Assembly: GCA_937887565.1 (NCBI GenBank)
Contig: CALABS010000041.1
Coordinates: forward strand, 1 to 55,437
Reading direction: 5' to 3'
Source of the DNA: an uncultured Rhodospirillaceae bacterium
GTDB taxonomy: Bacteria; Pseudomonadota; Alphaproteobacteria; Rhodospirillales; Magnetospirillaceae
DNA: 55,437 bases
In this document: positions 8,442 to 24,612 of the stretch, piece by piece
How the letters are laid out: each line of letters opens with the position of its first letter
Numbering within the stretch: the stretch's first letter is position 1
Notes under the pieces: model-generated
Told to the model about the DNA's origin: nothing
Databases searched by the model: none
Seen by the model: the letters and a program-made list of their open reading frames with translations, nothing else
Translations under genes and position numbers: made by a program

Positions 8442-9688
8442 TCATCCGGACGGAACGCAGGCCCGCTCGACCACCTCCTCGGCCTCCGACCACCGCCGCA
8501 GCGTGCCGAAGCCGACCGCCATGACCAGGCCGATGCCCAAGGCCGTCCCGCTGAAGGCCAACAGCGCCGTCGCCACCGGCAATGCCCCGGCGAGCGCCCC
8601 GACCAGAAGCGCGCCCAAGGCGTCGCCGACGATGAACTGGGCCGTCCACAGGCTGTTGACCCGTCCCAGCAGATGATCGGGCGTGTTCTTCTGGACCAGC
8701 GTGTATTGCAGCAGGGAGGCGACCGACCCGAGATAACCATAGGTGACCAGCACCGCCAGGCCCACCGGCGGCCCGGCGCTCAGACCCAGGGCCGCCACGG
8801 CGACGAACGCGCTGCCGCCGGACAGGAACAGCAACGCCCCCGGCCGGCGCGCGCGCGAAAGCCACCCGCTGGTCAGGGCCCCCAGCGTGGCGCCGGCCGG
8901 AACGGCGGCGAACATCAGGCCGACCGCCGCGGGCTCGGGGGACAGGCCGGGAAACAGCACGCGGATGCCGCCGCCCAGGCTGGCGAGAGTGCCAACCGCC
9001 ACCACCGCCCCCACCATCCGGTTGGCGAACAGATACGTCATCCCGGCGGCCAGCGCCCGTGCCGGCGGCTCGACCCCGCCCCGGGGCGGCATGGCCGGCA
9101 GGCGCAGCAGCGATACCACGGTCAGGAAGGTGCCCGCCGCCGCCAGCGCGTAATTCCACTCGACCCCCGCCGACACGATGACCAGCCCGCCCAGGGCGGG
9201 CGAGATCACGCCGCCCAGGCGAACCGTGAGCATGCCAAGGGCACCGGCTGCCGCCAGGTTCTCACGCCCGACCAGGGCCGGGACGGCGGCCATCAGCGCG
9301 GTCATGCCGATGGCGCCGAAGAAGCCGTCCCATACCGCCAGGACGTACAGGACGGGCAGCCAAGGCGACGGCGCGAAGGCGTTGAGGGCCAATCCGACGA
9401 AGCCCAGCCCGCACACCAACCGTGCGAACAGGATCAGGCGCCGACGGTCGTGGCGGTCGGCCAGCACGCCGCCCGCCAGCAGCCCCGCGAAAGTGGCGCC
9501 ACCGCCCAGGGTCATGGCGGCGCCGACCTGGAGCGCCGATCCGGTCAGGGCCTGGATCTGGACCGGCACCGCCACCGTCAGAAGCCCCAGCGACAGAACC
9601 GACAGCGTCCGGGCCAGGAAGACGGTGCGGAAATGCCGATTCCGCCGCAGAAGGCCGAAATCGGGAAGGATCGCCGGCTTGGCCGCCA

Positions 9689-9689
<1 letters not shown>
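8442..9689 (-). CDS. entS: MFS siderophore exporter (EntS-like)
   Basis: This 415-residue major facilitator protein has about twelve hydrophobic segments. The cytoplasmic-loop motif LLAGGVLADRHDRRRLIL is the A-like motif of the EntS/enterobactin exporter branch. FLARTLSVLSLGLLTVAVPV at the N-terminus and VQKNTPDHLLGRVNSLWTAQF later are also typical of that branch. It should move the finished catecholate from cytoplasm to periplasm. The start at 9689 overlaps the NRPS stop (TGATG), so the two are translationally coupled. A longer reading upstream is only NRPS antiframe. Confidence 0.88.
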
Positions 9690-16738
<7,049 letters not shown>

Positions 16739-16755
16739 GTGCAGGGGCCTTCGGG

Positions 16756-16971
16756 TCAGGAGCGGGAGCGCAGGGCGAGCGGGCGCATGTCGGTCCAGCG
16801 CTCCTCCACATAGGCCAGGCAGTCCTGCCGCGGCCGTGGCCCGAACACCGCTTCCCAGCCATCGGGAAGCGGTGCGAAAACGGGCCACAGGCTGTGCTGC
16901 AGTTGACCGTTCACCAGGACCAGGAAGCTTTGCGCGTCGTCGTCGAAGGGATTCGGCTTGCTGTCGCTCAT
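16756..16971 (-). CDS. mbtH: MbtH-family NRPS accessory protein
   Basis: This 71-residue protein carries the MbtH signatures NPFDDDAQSFLVLVNGQLQH, SLWPVFAPLPDGW and CLAYVEERWTDMRPL. MbtH proteins bind adenylation domains and are needed for folding or activity of many of them. This one is placed immediately before the NRPS and presumably serves A1, A2 or both. Its ATG overlaps the esterase stop by four bases. Confidence 0.95.
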   Translation of the reverse strand: MSDSKPNPFDDDAQSFLVLVNGQLQHSLWPVFAPLPDGWEAVFGPRPRQDCLAYVEERWTDMRPLALRSRS

Positions 16972-18155
16972 GGTTGGAGCTCCGATTCAAGGAGAAGGGA
17001 GAGGCCGTCCACCATGCCGCCGCGCCAGCACAAGGGATCGTGGCCTCCGGAATAGACGCGGAAGGTGGAGGTGTGGCCGGCTTGCGCCAGGGCGCCATGG
17101 AGGCGCCGGTTGACGGGCAGGATGACGGCCTCGTGGCTGCCGGCCTCGAGAAAGATGTCGAGCGGCGCCGGGGCCGTCCCCGCCGCCTCGACGTCGCGGA
17201 TCAGGACTTGATCCCGCCACCAGAACGAGCCGGACTGGCTGAGCACCTTGCCAAACCGCCCGGGACGACGAAGTCCGGCATGGAGAGCGGCCAACCCGCC
17301 GAAACTCTGGCCCGCCACGACGGTGCGGCCGGGGTCTTGGGTCACCGCCGCCGACCCGGCGACGAGCGGCAGCAATTCGTGCTGGACCGCCTCCCAGAAG
17401 GCGTCGTCGCAAGTCAGTTCGCGGCTGCGGGTCTCGCGGTCGACGGCGTCGATCAGCACATGGGTGGCGCCGGGCAGGCGGCCGGTGCGGGTGGCGCGCT
17501 CGAGGGCCGCGAAGATCGGCATCGCCTCGGCCCAATAGCCGCCGTCCAGCATCAGGACGAGCGGCTGATCATCGGAGCCGCCGGTGTCGTGCACCCACAC
17601 CCGCCGGGTGTTGCCCAGCCGACGGCTGTCCCAGGACAGGCGATGCGGGCGGGCGGTATCGAGGTCGCCGCCCCCGCCCCATTCCGGCTGGAACGGAGCG
17701 TCCGGCAGGTGGGCCGCCGAAAGCCGCTGACCGGCCGCTCCGGCATGAGGCTCGATCGGATTGAGAGGATCGGGCTCGGAGCACGCCAGCAGCGACAGCC
17801 ACCGGGCACGCCGATCCGTAGTGCCGGGCGGAAGGTCGTCGGCGAGGGGAATGAAGCAATAGGCCCCGCGCCAGTCGGACTCCAGGTCCACCGACCAGAA
17901 CCAGACGTCCGTCCCGGGAACCCGGGTCAGGCCTTCCGGAACGGAGCGGTGGTGATCGGTGACCGACACCACGTCGATCAGTACCCGACGGATGGACGAC
18001 CGGCGTTCGCATCCGTGCGGATCACGCCACAGGAACGTCACCCGGGTCCGTGCGTCGTCCAGACGGGTCGTCAACGGCGTTCCGGCAAGGGCGACGTGCG
18101 CCCACCATGACTCGCTTCCCACCGGAGCACCGAAGCGGGGGCCCATCAGCCTCAT
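16968..18155 (-). CDS. fes: Ferric-enterobactin-type esterase (Fes)
   Basis: This 395-residue two-domain protein is related to enterochelin esterases. The N-terminal part (about 1-165) resembles the Fes N-terminal domain, with VTFLWRDPHG, DVWFWSVDLESDWRGAYCFI and DPLNP. The C-terminal alpha/beta-hydrolase has the nucleophile elbow GQSFGGLAAL near residue 283 and a late GGHDPLCWR histidine near 370. No signal peptide is visible, so it should act in the cytoplasm, cleaving the ester backbone of the imported ferric siderophore to release iron. Its ATG overlaps the PepSY gene stop (ATGA). An ester-cleaving enzyme supports the idea that the product is a serine-ester oligomer. Confidence 0.9.
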   Translation of the reverse strand: MRLMGPRFGAPVGSESWWAHVALAGTPLTTRLDDARTRVTFLWRDPHGCERRSSIRRVLIDVVSVTDHHRSVPEGLTRVPGTDVWFWSVDLESDWRGAYCFIPLADDLPPGTTDRRARWLSLLACSEPDPLNPIEPHAGAAGQRLSAAHLPDAPFQPEWGGGGDLDTARPHRLSWDSRRLGNTRRVWVHDTGGSDDQPLVLMLDGGYWAEAMPIFAALERATRTGRLPGATHVLIDAVDRETRSRELTCDDAFWEAVQHELLPLVAGSAAVTQDPGRTVVAGQSFGGLAALHAGLRRPGRFGKVLSQSGSFWWRDQVLIRDVEAAGTAPAPLDIFLEAGSHEAVILPVNRRLHGALAQAGHTSTFRVYSGGHDPLCWRGGMVDGLSLLLESELQP

Positions 18156-19738
18156 CCCACCGCCTCCACCGCTTGCGTCGACCACACGCTGTCGCGCGGT
18201 CCCGCCACGGCGCGGCGGGCGGCGACGCGGGCCATCCAGGCCAGCCCGAGCGCCATGGTGACGGCCGTCAGGTCGACCCCCACGGTGTCGCGCCAGGCCC
18301 ACAGGCCCAGGCCGGGCGCCGCCCAGGCCAGCACCGTGGTGAGCGGAATGGCGGCGGTCGCGGCCGCGCACAGCCAGAGAAGATCGATTCCGGCCCGCGC
18401 CGCGCCTCGACGGAAGGCCCAGGCGACCGAGCCCAGGAAGACCAGGTAATAGAGCCCGCGATGCCACGGATCGAGATCGGCCACCCAACCGCTCAACCAT
18501 TTGCTCGCGACGATGGCCACCGAGACCCCGGCCACCGAGCCCAGGCAGACCCCCACGGTCAGCGACGCCATCCAGCGGGTGGAGCGGCTCTGGGTCACCG
18601 GTCCGCCGGCCCGCCGCTCGGTGCGCCGCCGGCTCTCGATCCACAGCAGGTTTCCCGAATAGAACAGGAAGGCGCCGGCCAGCCCGAGCGCCAGATACCC
18701 CCATTTCACGGGGGCGCCGCCGAAGCTGGCGAAATGCAGCGCGAACAACGCCGCCACCGTGACCGAATAGGCGCCCTGGTGGCCGGGCAGATACTCGGTG
18801 GAGACGATGTCGCCGGTGACCGGGCTCATCACGACGAATCCCTCGCCGCGCATCAAATAGCGGTCGTCGGTCCCCCACACCCGCACCGCGGCGCCCAATG
18901 TTCCGGGGTCGCGGTAATGCATGGTGGTCGGCCGGAACCCGGGCGACAGCGCCGCGATGCGCGCCACCAGGTCCTCGGGCGGCAACATGGCGGCCGGGGT
19001 CTGGTCGCGCTTGATTGGCGTGAAGGGACTGTCGGCCCGCATCACCTCGCGCAGGCGCCCCTCGTACACCGCGACATCCAGGGTGTCGTAGATCTGCTCG
19101 TGGAGGCCAAACACCACCGCCGTCACGGCGATAACCAGATGGAAGGGAAAGCTGAGCAACCCCACCAGATTGTGGGCATCCAGCCACAGGCGCTTGAGAT
19201 TGGCCCCCAGCCTGAGCGCGAACAGGTCCTTGACCAGGGACGGCAGCAGGACGATCACACCCGACACCAGCGCGACCACATAGACGGCGCTCACCACCCC
19301 CATCAGCGCCGCCCCCAGATGCTCGTCGCCGGGAAGGCCGGCGGTTCGGTGGAGATCGTCCACGAACTGGGCCAGCCCGGTGGGATGCAGGCGGTCGACG
19401 TGCACTCCGCCGTCCGGCGCCAGGGCGGCCCCCTTGGGGAAACGGTCGTCCAGGGATTTCTGCCAGGTCAGGCGGGCGGGAATCTCGTCCTCGCCGCCCA
19501 GGTGCAGGGTGAATTCGCGCCGGGCATCCGGCTGGGTGGCCAGGGTCCGGATGATGAGCTCATGCGCCGCCTCCGGCGCCGTCGGCGCGGTGCGGGCCGG
19601 AGGTTCCGCCCACCGCGCCAGCGGCTGTTCGAACACCGTGACCGCGCCGGCGTAGAAGGCGACGAACAGGAACAGGCCGGTGACGATGCCGGTCCAGGTA
19701 TGGACAACCTTGTAGAGGCGGACGATATCGCTGCGCAT
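18152..19738 (-). CDS. PepSY-TM domain membrane protein, iron/siderophore reductase-like
   Basis: This 528-residue membrane protein begins with the PepSY-TM hallmark YKVVHTWTGIVTGLFLFVAF. It has a large periplasmic loop and helices with conserved His (WLDAHNLVGLLSFPFHLVI, LFALHFASFGG). Several further helices follow at the C-terminus. Relatives are encoded beside TonB receptors and are proposed or shown to reduce ferric siderophores in the periplasm (FpvG, FoxB, PiuB types). It is grouped with the two small membrane proteins that follow the receptor gene, so a joint role in iron release or inner-membrane uptake is likely. The start at 19738 comes three bases after the preceding stop. Confidence 0.85.
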   Translation of the reverse strand: MRSDIVRLYKVVHTWTGIVTGLFLFVAFYAGAVTVFEQPLARWAEPPARTAPTAPEAAHELIIRTLATQPDARREFTLHLGGEDEIPARLTWQKSLDDRFPKGAALAPDGGVHVDRLHPTGLAQFVDDLHRTAGLPGDEHLGAALMGVVSAVYVVALVSGVIVLLPSLVKDLFALRLGANLKRLWLDAHNLVGLLSFPFHLVIAVTAVVFGLHEQIYDTLDVAVYEGRLREVMRADSPFTPIKRDQTPAAMLPPEDLVARIAALSPGFRPTTMHYRDPGTLGAAVRVWGTDDRYLMRGEGFVVMSPVTGDIVSTEYLPGHQGAYSVTVAALFALHFASFGGAPVKWGYLALGLAGAFLFYSGNLLWIESRRRTERRAGGPVTQSRSTRWMASLTVGVCLGSVAGVSVAIVASKWLSGWVADLDPWHRGLYYLVFLGSVAWAFRRGAARAGIDLLWLCAAATAAIPLTTVLAWAAPGLGLWAWRDTVGVDLTAVTMALGLAWMARVAARRAVAGPRDSVWSTQAVEAVG

Positions 19739-19740
19739 GG

Positions 19741-20016
19741 TCACCTGGCGAAATGGCGGCAGAGATGGAGGACGGCATAGGCCACGACGTTCGCGCCCCC
19801 CAGCCAGAGCCAGGCCCGCATGCCGCTGCGAAACAGGAAGCAGACGCTCGCCACGGCCAGCCACAGCGGGGCGACCAGCCACATGGCCAGTTGGTATTTG
19901 TTGGGGCCGTCGGGGGCCGCCCAAGCGAAGACGCCGGCCACGGCGAAGGCCAGGCCGAGGCCCAGGACCGCACCGGCCAGGCTCTTGCTCAGCCAGTCCT
20001 GGCGAATGGCAGCCAT
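19741..20016 (-). CDS. Small membrane protein of siderophore uptake clusters
   Basis: The 91-residue product is mostly hydrophobic, with three likely membrane helices: LAGAVLGLGLAFAVAGVFAW, MWLVAPLWLAVASVCFLF and AWLWLGGANVVAYAVLHLC. Proteins of this size and pattern (QDWLSKSLAG at the start, CFLFRSG in the middle) occur beside PepSY proteins in iron-uptake loci of other proteobacteria and are sometimes labelled iron transporter. Direct evidence for such a function is not visible here. Its start lies inside the end of the upstream small gene (28-base overlap), indicating coupled translation. Confidence 0.7.
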   Translation of the reverse strand: MAAIRQDWLSKSLAGAVLGLGLAFAVAGVFAWAAPDGPNKYQLAMWLVAPLWLAVASVCFLFRSGMRAWLWLGGANVVAYAVLHLCRHFAR

Positions 20017-20297
20017 CGCCGGATCCTCCGCAGGGGGGCGGCCACCACCGCCATCATGGGCAGAAGCATGAACGCCACCATGGCGACGGTCAGAGCGGTG
20101 AAAAACGCGGTCACCGGATGCAGCGCCTGGCACCACCACAGCCATGCCAGCACCAGCAATCCGGCCCCGCCAGCGCGGCCGGAGCGGCCGGGCAACGGAG
20201 AGGATAGCCATTGCTGGCGCGGGGCGGCGAGATACAGGCAGGCCGCCCCGGCCGTGGTGGACACGATCGCCGCGAGATGGATGAAGGTCGTCGTCAT
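19989..20297 (-). CDS. DUF3325-like small membrane protein
   Basis: This 102-residue protein has three predicted helices: MTTTFIHLAAIVSTTAGAAC, LLVLAWLWWCQALHPVTAFF and VAMVAFMLLPMMAVVAA. LYLAAPRQQWL lies between the first two. The pattern recalls the DUF3325 family, which is regularly found between a TonB-dependent receptor and a PepSY protein. The family name is given from motif memory. It starts 21 bases after the receptor stop and overlaps the next small gene, fitting one operon for outer- and inner-membrane handling of the siderophore. Confidence 0.7.
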   Translation of the reverse strand: MTTTFIHLAAIVSTTAGAACLYLAAPRQQWLSSPLPGRSGRAGGAGLLVLAWLWWCQALHPVTAFFTALTVAMVAFMLLPMMAVVAAPLRRIRRWLPFARTG

Positions 20298-20317
20298 CGC
20301 GGTCTCGCCGGCGACGA

Positions 20318-22798
20318 TCAGAAGCCGACCGTGGCCGACAGGCCGTAGGTGCGCGGCTCGCTCTGGGTGACGTATCCGTCCGCGAAGCTGCCGGCCCAAT
20401 AGTCCTTGTCGAGCAGGTTGGTGACATATCCCCGGACGGTGACGTCGCGGTCATAGACCTGCATCACATAGCGGGCCCCGGCGTCGAACCGGGTCCAGTC
20501 GGGGATGCTCAGGGTGTTGCTGGAGTTGACGTACTGCGATCCGGTGTAGACGATCCGGCCCTCCAGGGTCAGGCCGCGCAGGAACGGGGTGTCCCATTCG
20601 GCCCCGATATTGGCCTGCCATTCCGGCGTGCCGTAGGCCACCTTGCCGGTGTTGGTGCCATTGGCGGTCTTGGTCTGCTCGCCCTCGATGTAGGTGACGC
20701 CGCCCAACACCCGCACCGATTCGACCACTTCGCCGAAGACGTTCCATTCGACGCCGCGATTGCGCTGCTCGCCGGGTTCGTAGGTGGTGCCGTTCTTGAT
20801 GATCGTGTTCTGCTGGGTGATCTCGAAGACGCTCAGCGTATTGGCGATCTTGCCTGCATCCCATTTGACGCCGGCTTCCTTCTGCTTGCTGACATAAGGG
20901 GCGAAGGTCTGGCCGTAGTTGGTGGCGGTCGCGTCGGTGACGCGACCGCCCTGGGTCAGCCCCTCGATATAGTTGGCGTAGAAGGAGACGGAGTCGCCGA
21001 ACGGCTTGACGACCAGCCCCACGGCGGGCGTGAACACGCTGTCGTCGTAGTTCGAGGTCTCGTTGCCGAGTGTCGCCGCGGCGGTGCTGAAGGCCTTGTT
21101 GTTGACGCTTTGCATGCGCCCGCCCAGGGTCAACTGGACCTTGTCGCCGGCGACCGACAGGGTGTCGGCCAAGGCATAGCTGGTCAGCAGCAGCCAGCTG
21201 TTCCTGGGCGCATCGCTCGGTACCGCGGCAAGGCGAGGCGTGACGGGTGCATAGATGTTGGATGCGAAGGTGGCGCTGTTGGCCGAGCGGAACCCGCCAT
21301 CCTGTTCCAGCGACGTGTAGGTGGCGACCACCTCGTGGCCGACGGGGCCGGTCTCGAAGCGTCCCCGCGCTCCGACCTCGAAAGTGGTGGAGTCGGTGAA
21401 ATCCCGGCGTGCGGTGGTGAGGGTGCTGCTGGTGGTGCCCGCCGCGTTGACGTTGCGAAGATGGGTCGAGGTGATGAAGCCGCTCTGGCGCTGGATCATC
21501 CGGCCAAGGGCGACATGGGCCGTCAGATCCTTGAAGACGTCATACTCGCCCCGGGCCAGGAAGGCGGTGTTCATCTGCTCGCCGAAAATGCCCCGGAAAG
21601 CGTTGGTGTCGGAATCCGGCGCATCGGGAACCGAGGTGGCCGTGGACAGGAACCCCACGTTCATGGGGCTGCCGCCCTCGAAGCGGATGCGGGTGTTGTA
21701 GCCGTCGAGCGACAGCCGGAGGTCGTCGCCGCGATAGTCCAGCGCGAGGGCTCCGAGACGGGATTCCTTGGATTCGCCGTCCACGCCCGATTCGCCGTCG
21801 CGATAGGCGACGTTGGCGCGAACACCGACCCGGCCATCGGTGCCGAAGCGGCGACCGAAATCCACATGGGCACCGGCCTGGCCCGGCGACGTGAAGTCGC
21901 CGGTCACGTCGGTCACCGGGGCGTCGACGGCGCGCTTGGGAACCAGATTGACCGTGCCGCCGATGCTGCCGCCGGGCGACATGCCGCTCAGCAGCGCGTT
22001 GGGCCCCTTCAGCACCTCGGCCCGCTCCAGGAAGTCGGTGGGGACGTGCCCAAGCGGCGCGATGCCGTAGACGCCGTTGAACGCCATTTCGTTGGACAGA
22101 AGGGGAAAGCCGCGAACGCGGAGATTCTCCTGAACGTGGCCGGCGGGCGTGGTGAACCGAACCGAGGGATCGTTCTCCATGACATCGGCCAGGGTTCGGG
22201 CCTGCTGGTTGCGCATCAGTTCCGAGGTGTAGCTGGTGACGTTGAACGGGGTGTCCATGACGTCGCGGTTGCCGAGCATGCCGAGCTTGGCGCCGCGCGC
22301 CACCTGGCCGCCGGCATATTCGGGCGGCAGGTTGCCGATCTCGGCCTGCGGGGGAACGGTGCCGCGGCCTTCGACGGTCACCGGCCCCAGGGTCAGCGCG
22401 CCGTCGCCTTGCGCCGGCCGATCGAGGGCCACCGTGTTCGATCCGGTGAACCGATACGAGAGACCCGTGCCGGCGAGCAGGCGGGACAGCCCCTCGGCCG
22501 GCGTGACGGAGCCCTTGAGGGCGGCGCTGCGCAAGCCCGCCACCATCTCGACGTCATAGAACAGCTGCAGTCCCGCCGCCCGGGCGAAGCCGAGGAGGGC
22601 GCCGTTGAGGTCCTGGGCCGGGATGTCGACCGTGACCGCCCTTTCGCTGGCGGCGGCCGACGGAGCCCCCTGTTCGGCCAAGGCCGGCCCCGACAGCAGC
22701 GCCAGACCGGTCATCAGCGCCATCGCCGCCGCCGTCGAGCGAAGCCCGTCGCACCCGGCGCCCACCATCCCCTTACGCGACCACGTCACCCCCATCAT
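20318..22798 (-). CDS. TonB-dependent siderophore receptor with signalling domain (FecA/FpvA type)
   Basis: This 826-residue outer-membrane receptor has a signal peptide ending near ALMTGLALLSGPALAEQ. An STN signalling domain (about 52-105: VDIPAQDLNGALLGFARAAG, GLSYRF) follows. Next come a plug domain with NVTSYTSELMRNQQARTLAD and LRVRGFPL, and a beta-barrel ending in the aromatic residue of LSATVGF. The STN domain marks transducer receptors that report ligand binding to a FecR-type anti-sigma regulator, and fecI-fecR lie directly upstream. The frame is open to an ATG at 22843. GGAAGGA sits six bases before ATG ATG at 22798, and the Fur-like box overlaps the 22843 region, so 22798 was chosen. 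Confidence 0.92.
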   Translation of the reverse strand: MMGVTWSRKGMVGAGCDGLRSTAAAMALMTGLALLSGPALAEQGAPSAAASERAVTVDIPAQDLNGALLGFARAAGLQLFYDVEMVAGLRSAALKGSVTPAEGLSRLLAGTGLSYRFTGSNTVALDRPAQGDGALTLGPVTVEGRGTVPPQAEIGNLPPEYAGGQVARGAKLGMLGNRDVMDTPFNVTSYTSELMRNQQARTLADVMENDPSVRFTTPAGHVQENLRVRGFPLLSNEMAFNGVYGIAPLGHVPTDFLERAEVLKGPNALLSGMSPGGSIGGTVNLVPKRAVDAPVTDVTGDFTSPGQAGAHVDFGRRFGTDGRVGVRANVAYRDGESGVDGESKESRLGALALDYRGDDLRLSLDGYNTRIRFEGGSPMNVGFLSTATSVPDAPDSDTNAFRGIFGEQMNTAFLARGEYDVFKDLTAHVALGRMIQRQSGFITSTHLRNVNAAGTTSSTLTTARRDFTDSTTFEVGARGRFETGPVGHEVVATYTSLEQDGGFRSANSATFASNIYAPVTPRLAAVPSDAPRNSWLLLTSYALADTLSVAGDKVQLTLGGRMQSVNNKAFSTAAATLGNETSNYDDSVFTPAVGLVVKPFGDSVSFYANYIEGLTQGGRVTDATATNYGQTFAPYVSKQKEAGVKWDAGKIANTLSVFEITQQNTIIKNGTTYEPGEQRNRGVEWNVFGEVVESVRVLGGVTYIEGEQTKTANGTNTGKVAYGTPEWQANIGAEWDTPFLRGLTLEGRIVYTGSQYVNSSNTLSIPDWTRFDAGARYVMQVYDRDVTVRGYVTNLLDKDYWAGSFADGYVTQSEPRTYGLSATVGF

Positions 22799-22828
22799 CG
22801 GTTTCCTTCCATCCACTGGCGTTAATAT

Positions 22829-22847
22829 GCGAATGCGTTTCATTCGC
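22829..22847. promoter_or_regulatory. Fur-like box before the receptor gene
   Basis: GCGAATGAAACGCATTCGC on the minus strand is a 19-bp palindrome, with 7-bp perfect arms around a 5-base centre. It matches about 12 of 19 Fur consensus positions. It lies about 30 bases upstream of the chosen receptor start, between fecR and the receptor. An iron-repressed promoter separate from the sigma-dependent one is implied. Confidence 0.55.
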
Positions 22848-22944
22848 GCCTATTAGATGGGACGGGATCGACGATCCGATCCGGTAAGGCAAACTCGATT
22901 TTTTTTAAGGGGGATGCCGGCGGGGGGCGGAATTCACCGCCGAT

Positions 22945-23988
22945 TCAGTAGAGGACCGTCACCAGAGGCGAAAGGGAAGCGGCTCGAATCCTGAGCGTTT
23001 CCACGATCGTCGCGAACGCGGCCTCGGGTTCGCCGGCCTCGAACACACCGCTGACGGTGCGCGATGCCAATCCGCGATCGGCGATGACGATCGTGCCATA
23101 TCGGCGCCGGTTCAGTTCGGCAACGACGTCGCCGAGTGGCCGATGGTCGAAGACCAGGCTTCCGTGGCGCCAGGAGATGGCCGTGTCGAGGCCGACCTCC
23201 TCGACCGCGCCGACACCCGCCTCCGAATAGCGGATCGACTGGCCGGGCGACAGAACCACGGGCGGCGAAGCGCCGCCGCCGCCGCCCGGTCGGACCTCGA
23301 CGTCGTGTTCGAGGACGGCTACCTCGACCGCATGCGGCATCCGGTTGACCGTGAAGCGGGTGCCGAGCGCCCGCGCGGTGCCGTTGGCGGCCAGGACGAC
23401 GAAGGGCCGGTTCCCGCTCTCCGCCAGCGGAACCGGGACGAACTCGGCGATGCCGCCCAACAGCTTGATCCGCCGTGCCGCGTCGGAATAGTCGACGGCG
23501 ATGGCGGTCGCCGGGCCAAGCCGCACGACGCTGCCGTCCTCCAGGGTCACGGTCTTCTGCTCTCCCGGCGCCGTATGATGGTCGGCGGTCAACACGACCC
23601 GCGGATCACCGAACCAAAGGGTCGCGCCCCCAGCGACGGACAACGCCAGGAGCACGGCCGCCGCCGCCGCCCGCAGCCAGGCAGGCGTCACCGGCCGGGT
23701 GGCCCTTCTCCACTCCGGCGGCATCGCCAATTCGGCCCCCAATCGGACCAGGCCCATCTTGGCCCAAACACCCCGCGCCTCGTCGAAGGCGGCCCGATGG
23801 CGCGGATCCTCTCCGAGCCAGCGATCGAGATCGCGACGCTCGACCGGACTCAGCGGGGCGCCGCCAAGGCGCGCGACCCATTCCGCCGCCGCCGTGTCGA
23901 TGTCATCCAATGGCCGTTCCGCCGTGTGCACGTCTTGACCCCTGCCGATTCGCGCCGGTTCGAATTCATTCTCGATGATATGACGCAT
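22945..23988 (-). CDS. fecR: FecR family regulator
   Basis: This is an anti-sigma/signal-transfer protein of 347 residues if the first ATG is used. The cytoplasmic N-terminal domain has DIDTAAAEWVARLGG, SPVERRDLDRWLGEDPRHRA and FDEARGVWAKMG, typical FecR features. A single membrane helix at about 105-125 follows (WLRAAAAAVLLALSVAGGA). The periplasmic FecR domain includes VTLEDGSVVRLGPATAIAVD, FVVLAANGTARALGTRF and a C-terminal STN-like part ending PLVTVLY. It should receive the signal from the receptor STN domain and control the adjacent sigma factor. A GTG near 23931 would give a more standard N-terminus, so the start is uncertain. Confidence 0.9.
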   Translation of the reverse strand: MRHIIENEFEPARIGRGQDVHTAERPLDDIDTAAAEWVARLGGAPLSPVERRDLDRWLGEDPRHRAAFDEARGVWAKMGLVRLGAELAMPPEWRRATRPVTPAWLRAAAAAVLLALSVAGGATLWFGDPRVVLTADHHTAPGEQKTVTLEDGSVVRLGPATAIAVDYSDAARRIKLLGGIAEFVPVPLAESGNRPFVVLAANGTARALGTRFTVNRMPHAVEVAVLEHDVEVRPGGGGGASPPVVLSPGQSIRYSEAGVGAVEEVGLDTAISWRHGSLVFDHRPLGDVVAELNRRRYGTIVIADRGLASRTVSGVFEAGEPEAAFATIVETLRIRAASLSPLVTVLY

Positions 23989-24032
23989 TCGCGGCCACGA
24001 ATCGGTAAAGCATTACGGCTCCCCGGTGGTTC

Positions 24033-24542
24033 CTAGATGCGGCGGAGGCGCTGCATGACATGCTTGATGGCCTTCGCCAGGTGCTTCTGGACCGAGCTTT
24101 CGGAAATTTCAAGCCGGGCCGCCACGTCACGGTAAGTGCGTCCCTCGATGCGGACCAGGGCGAAGACCTGCCGGGTCCGCTCGGGAAGCTCGGCCAGGGC
24201 CGCGCGCATCAGCTCCAGTTCGGCCCGCCCGACCGCGGTCTGCTCCGGCGTCGGAGAATCATCGGCGATGGCTTCGAAGGTCTCGTCGGACAGAACCGCG
24301 ATCCGCTCGCGCTGCAATTGCCGGACATGGTCGACCGCGAGGTTGTGCGCCGTGCGGTACAGGTAGGACCGTTCATGGACGATGGTCGACGCCGCGCCCG
24401 CCTTCTGCTGCTCGGCGAAGCGCAGGAAGGTTTCCTGGGTCAGGTCGGCCGCCGTCTCGGCGTCGCGCAGCCTTCTGGTGAGATAGGTCTGCACCTCGCG
24501 CCCGTGGGCGAGGAACAGACGCTTGATGTCCTTGCCCGTCAA
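24033..24542 (-). CDS. fecI: ECF sigma factor, FecI family
   Basis: This 169-residue extracytoplasmic-function sigma factor contains region 2 (REVQTYLTRRLRDAETAADL, LTQETFLRF, SYLYRTAHNLAVDHVRQ) and region 4 (LAELPERTRQVFALVRIEG, YRDVAARLEISESSVQKHL). HNLAVDHVR is typical of the FecI/PvdS branch. It lies 44 bases upstream of fecR, and the receptor follows, giving the standard FecI-FecR-FecA order. It likely activates the receptor operon in response to the bound siderophore. It is probably repressed by Fur through the box about 50 bases upstream. Confidence 0.93.
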   Translation of the reverse strand: MTGKDIKRLFLAHGREVQTYLTRRLRDAETAADLTQETFLRFAEQQKAGAASTIVHERSYLYRTAHNLAVDHVRQLQRERIAVLSDETFEAIADDSPTPEQTAVGRAELELMRAALAELPERTRQVFALVRIEGRTYRDVAARLEISESSVQKHLAKAIKHVMQRLRRI

Positions 24543-24593
24543 CAGCCCCGTCCATTACCTCAGTCCCGCCCCCAACGCGACGCACAGCATATT

Positions 24594-24612
24594 GATAGCG
24601 ACTCGCATTTGC
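24594..24612. promoter_or_regulatory. Fur-like box before fecI
   Basis: GATAGCGACTCGCATTTGC matches about 11 of 19 Fur consensus positions, with intact GATA and GCATT half-site elements. It lies 52 bases upstream of the fecI ATG, in AT-richer sequence (CAGCATATTGATAGC) suited to a promoter. It is the top of the siderophore regulatory cascade. Confidence 0.45.
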
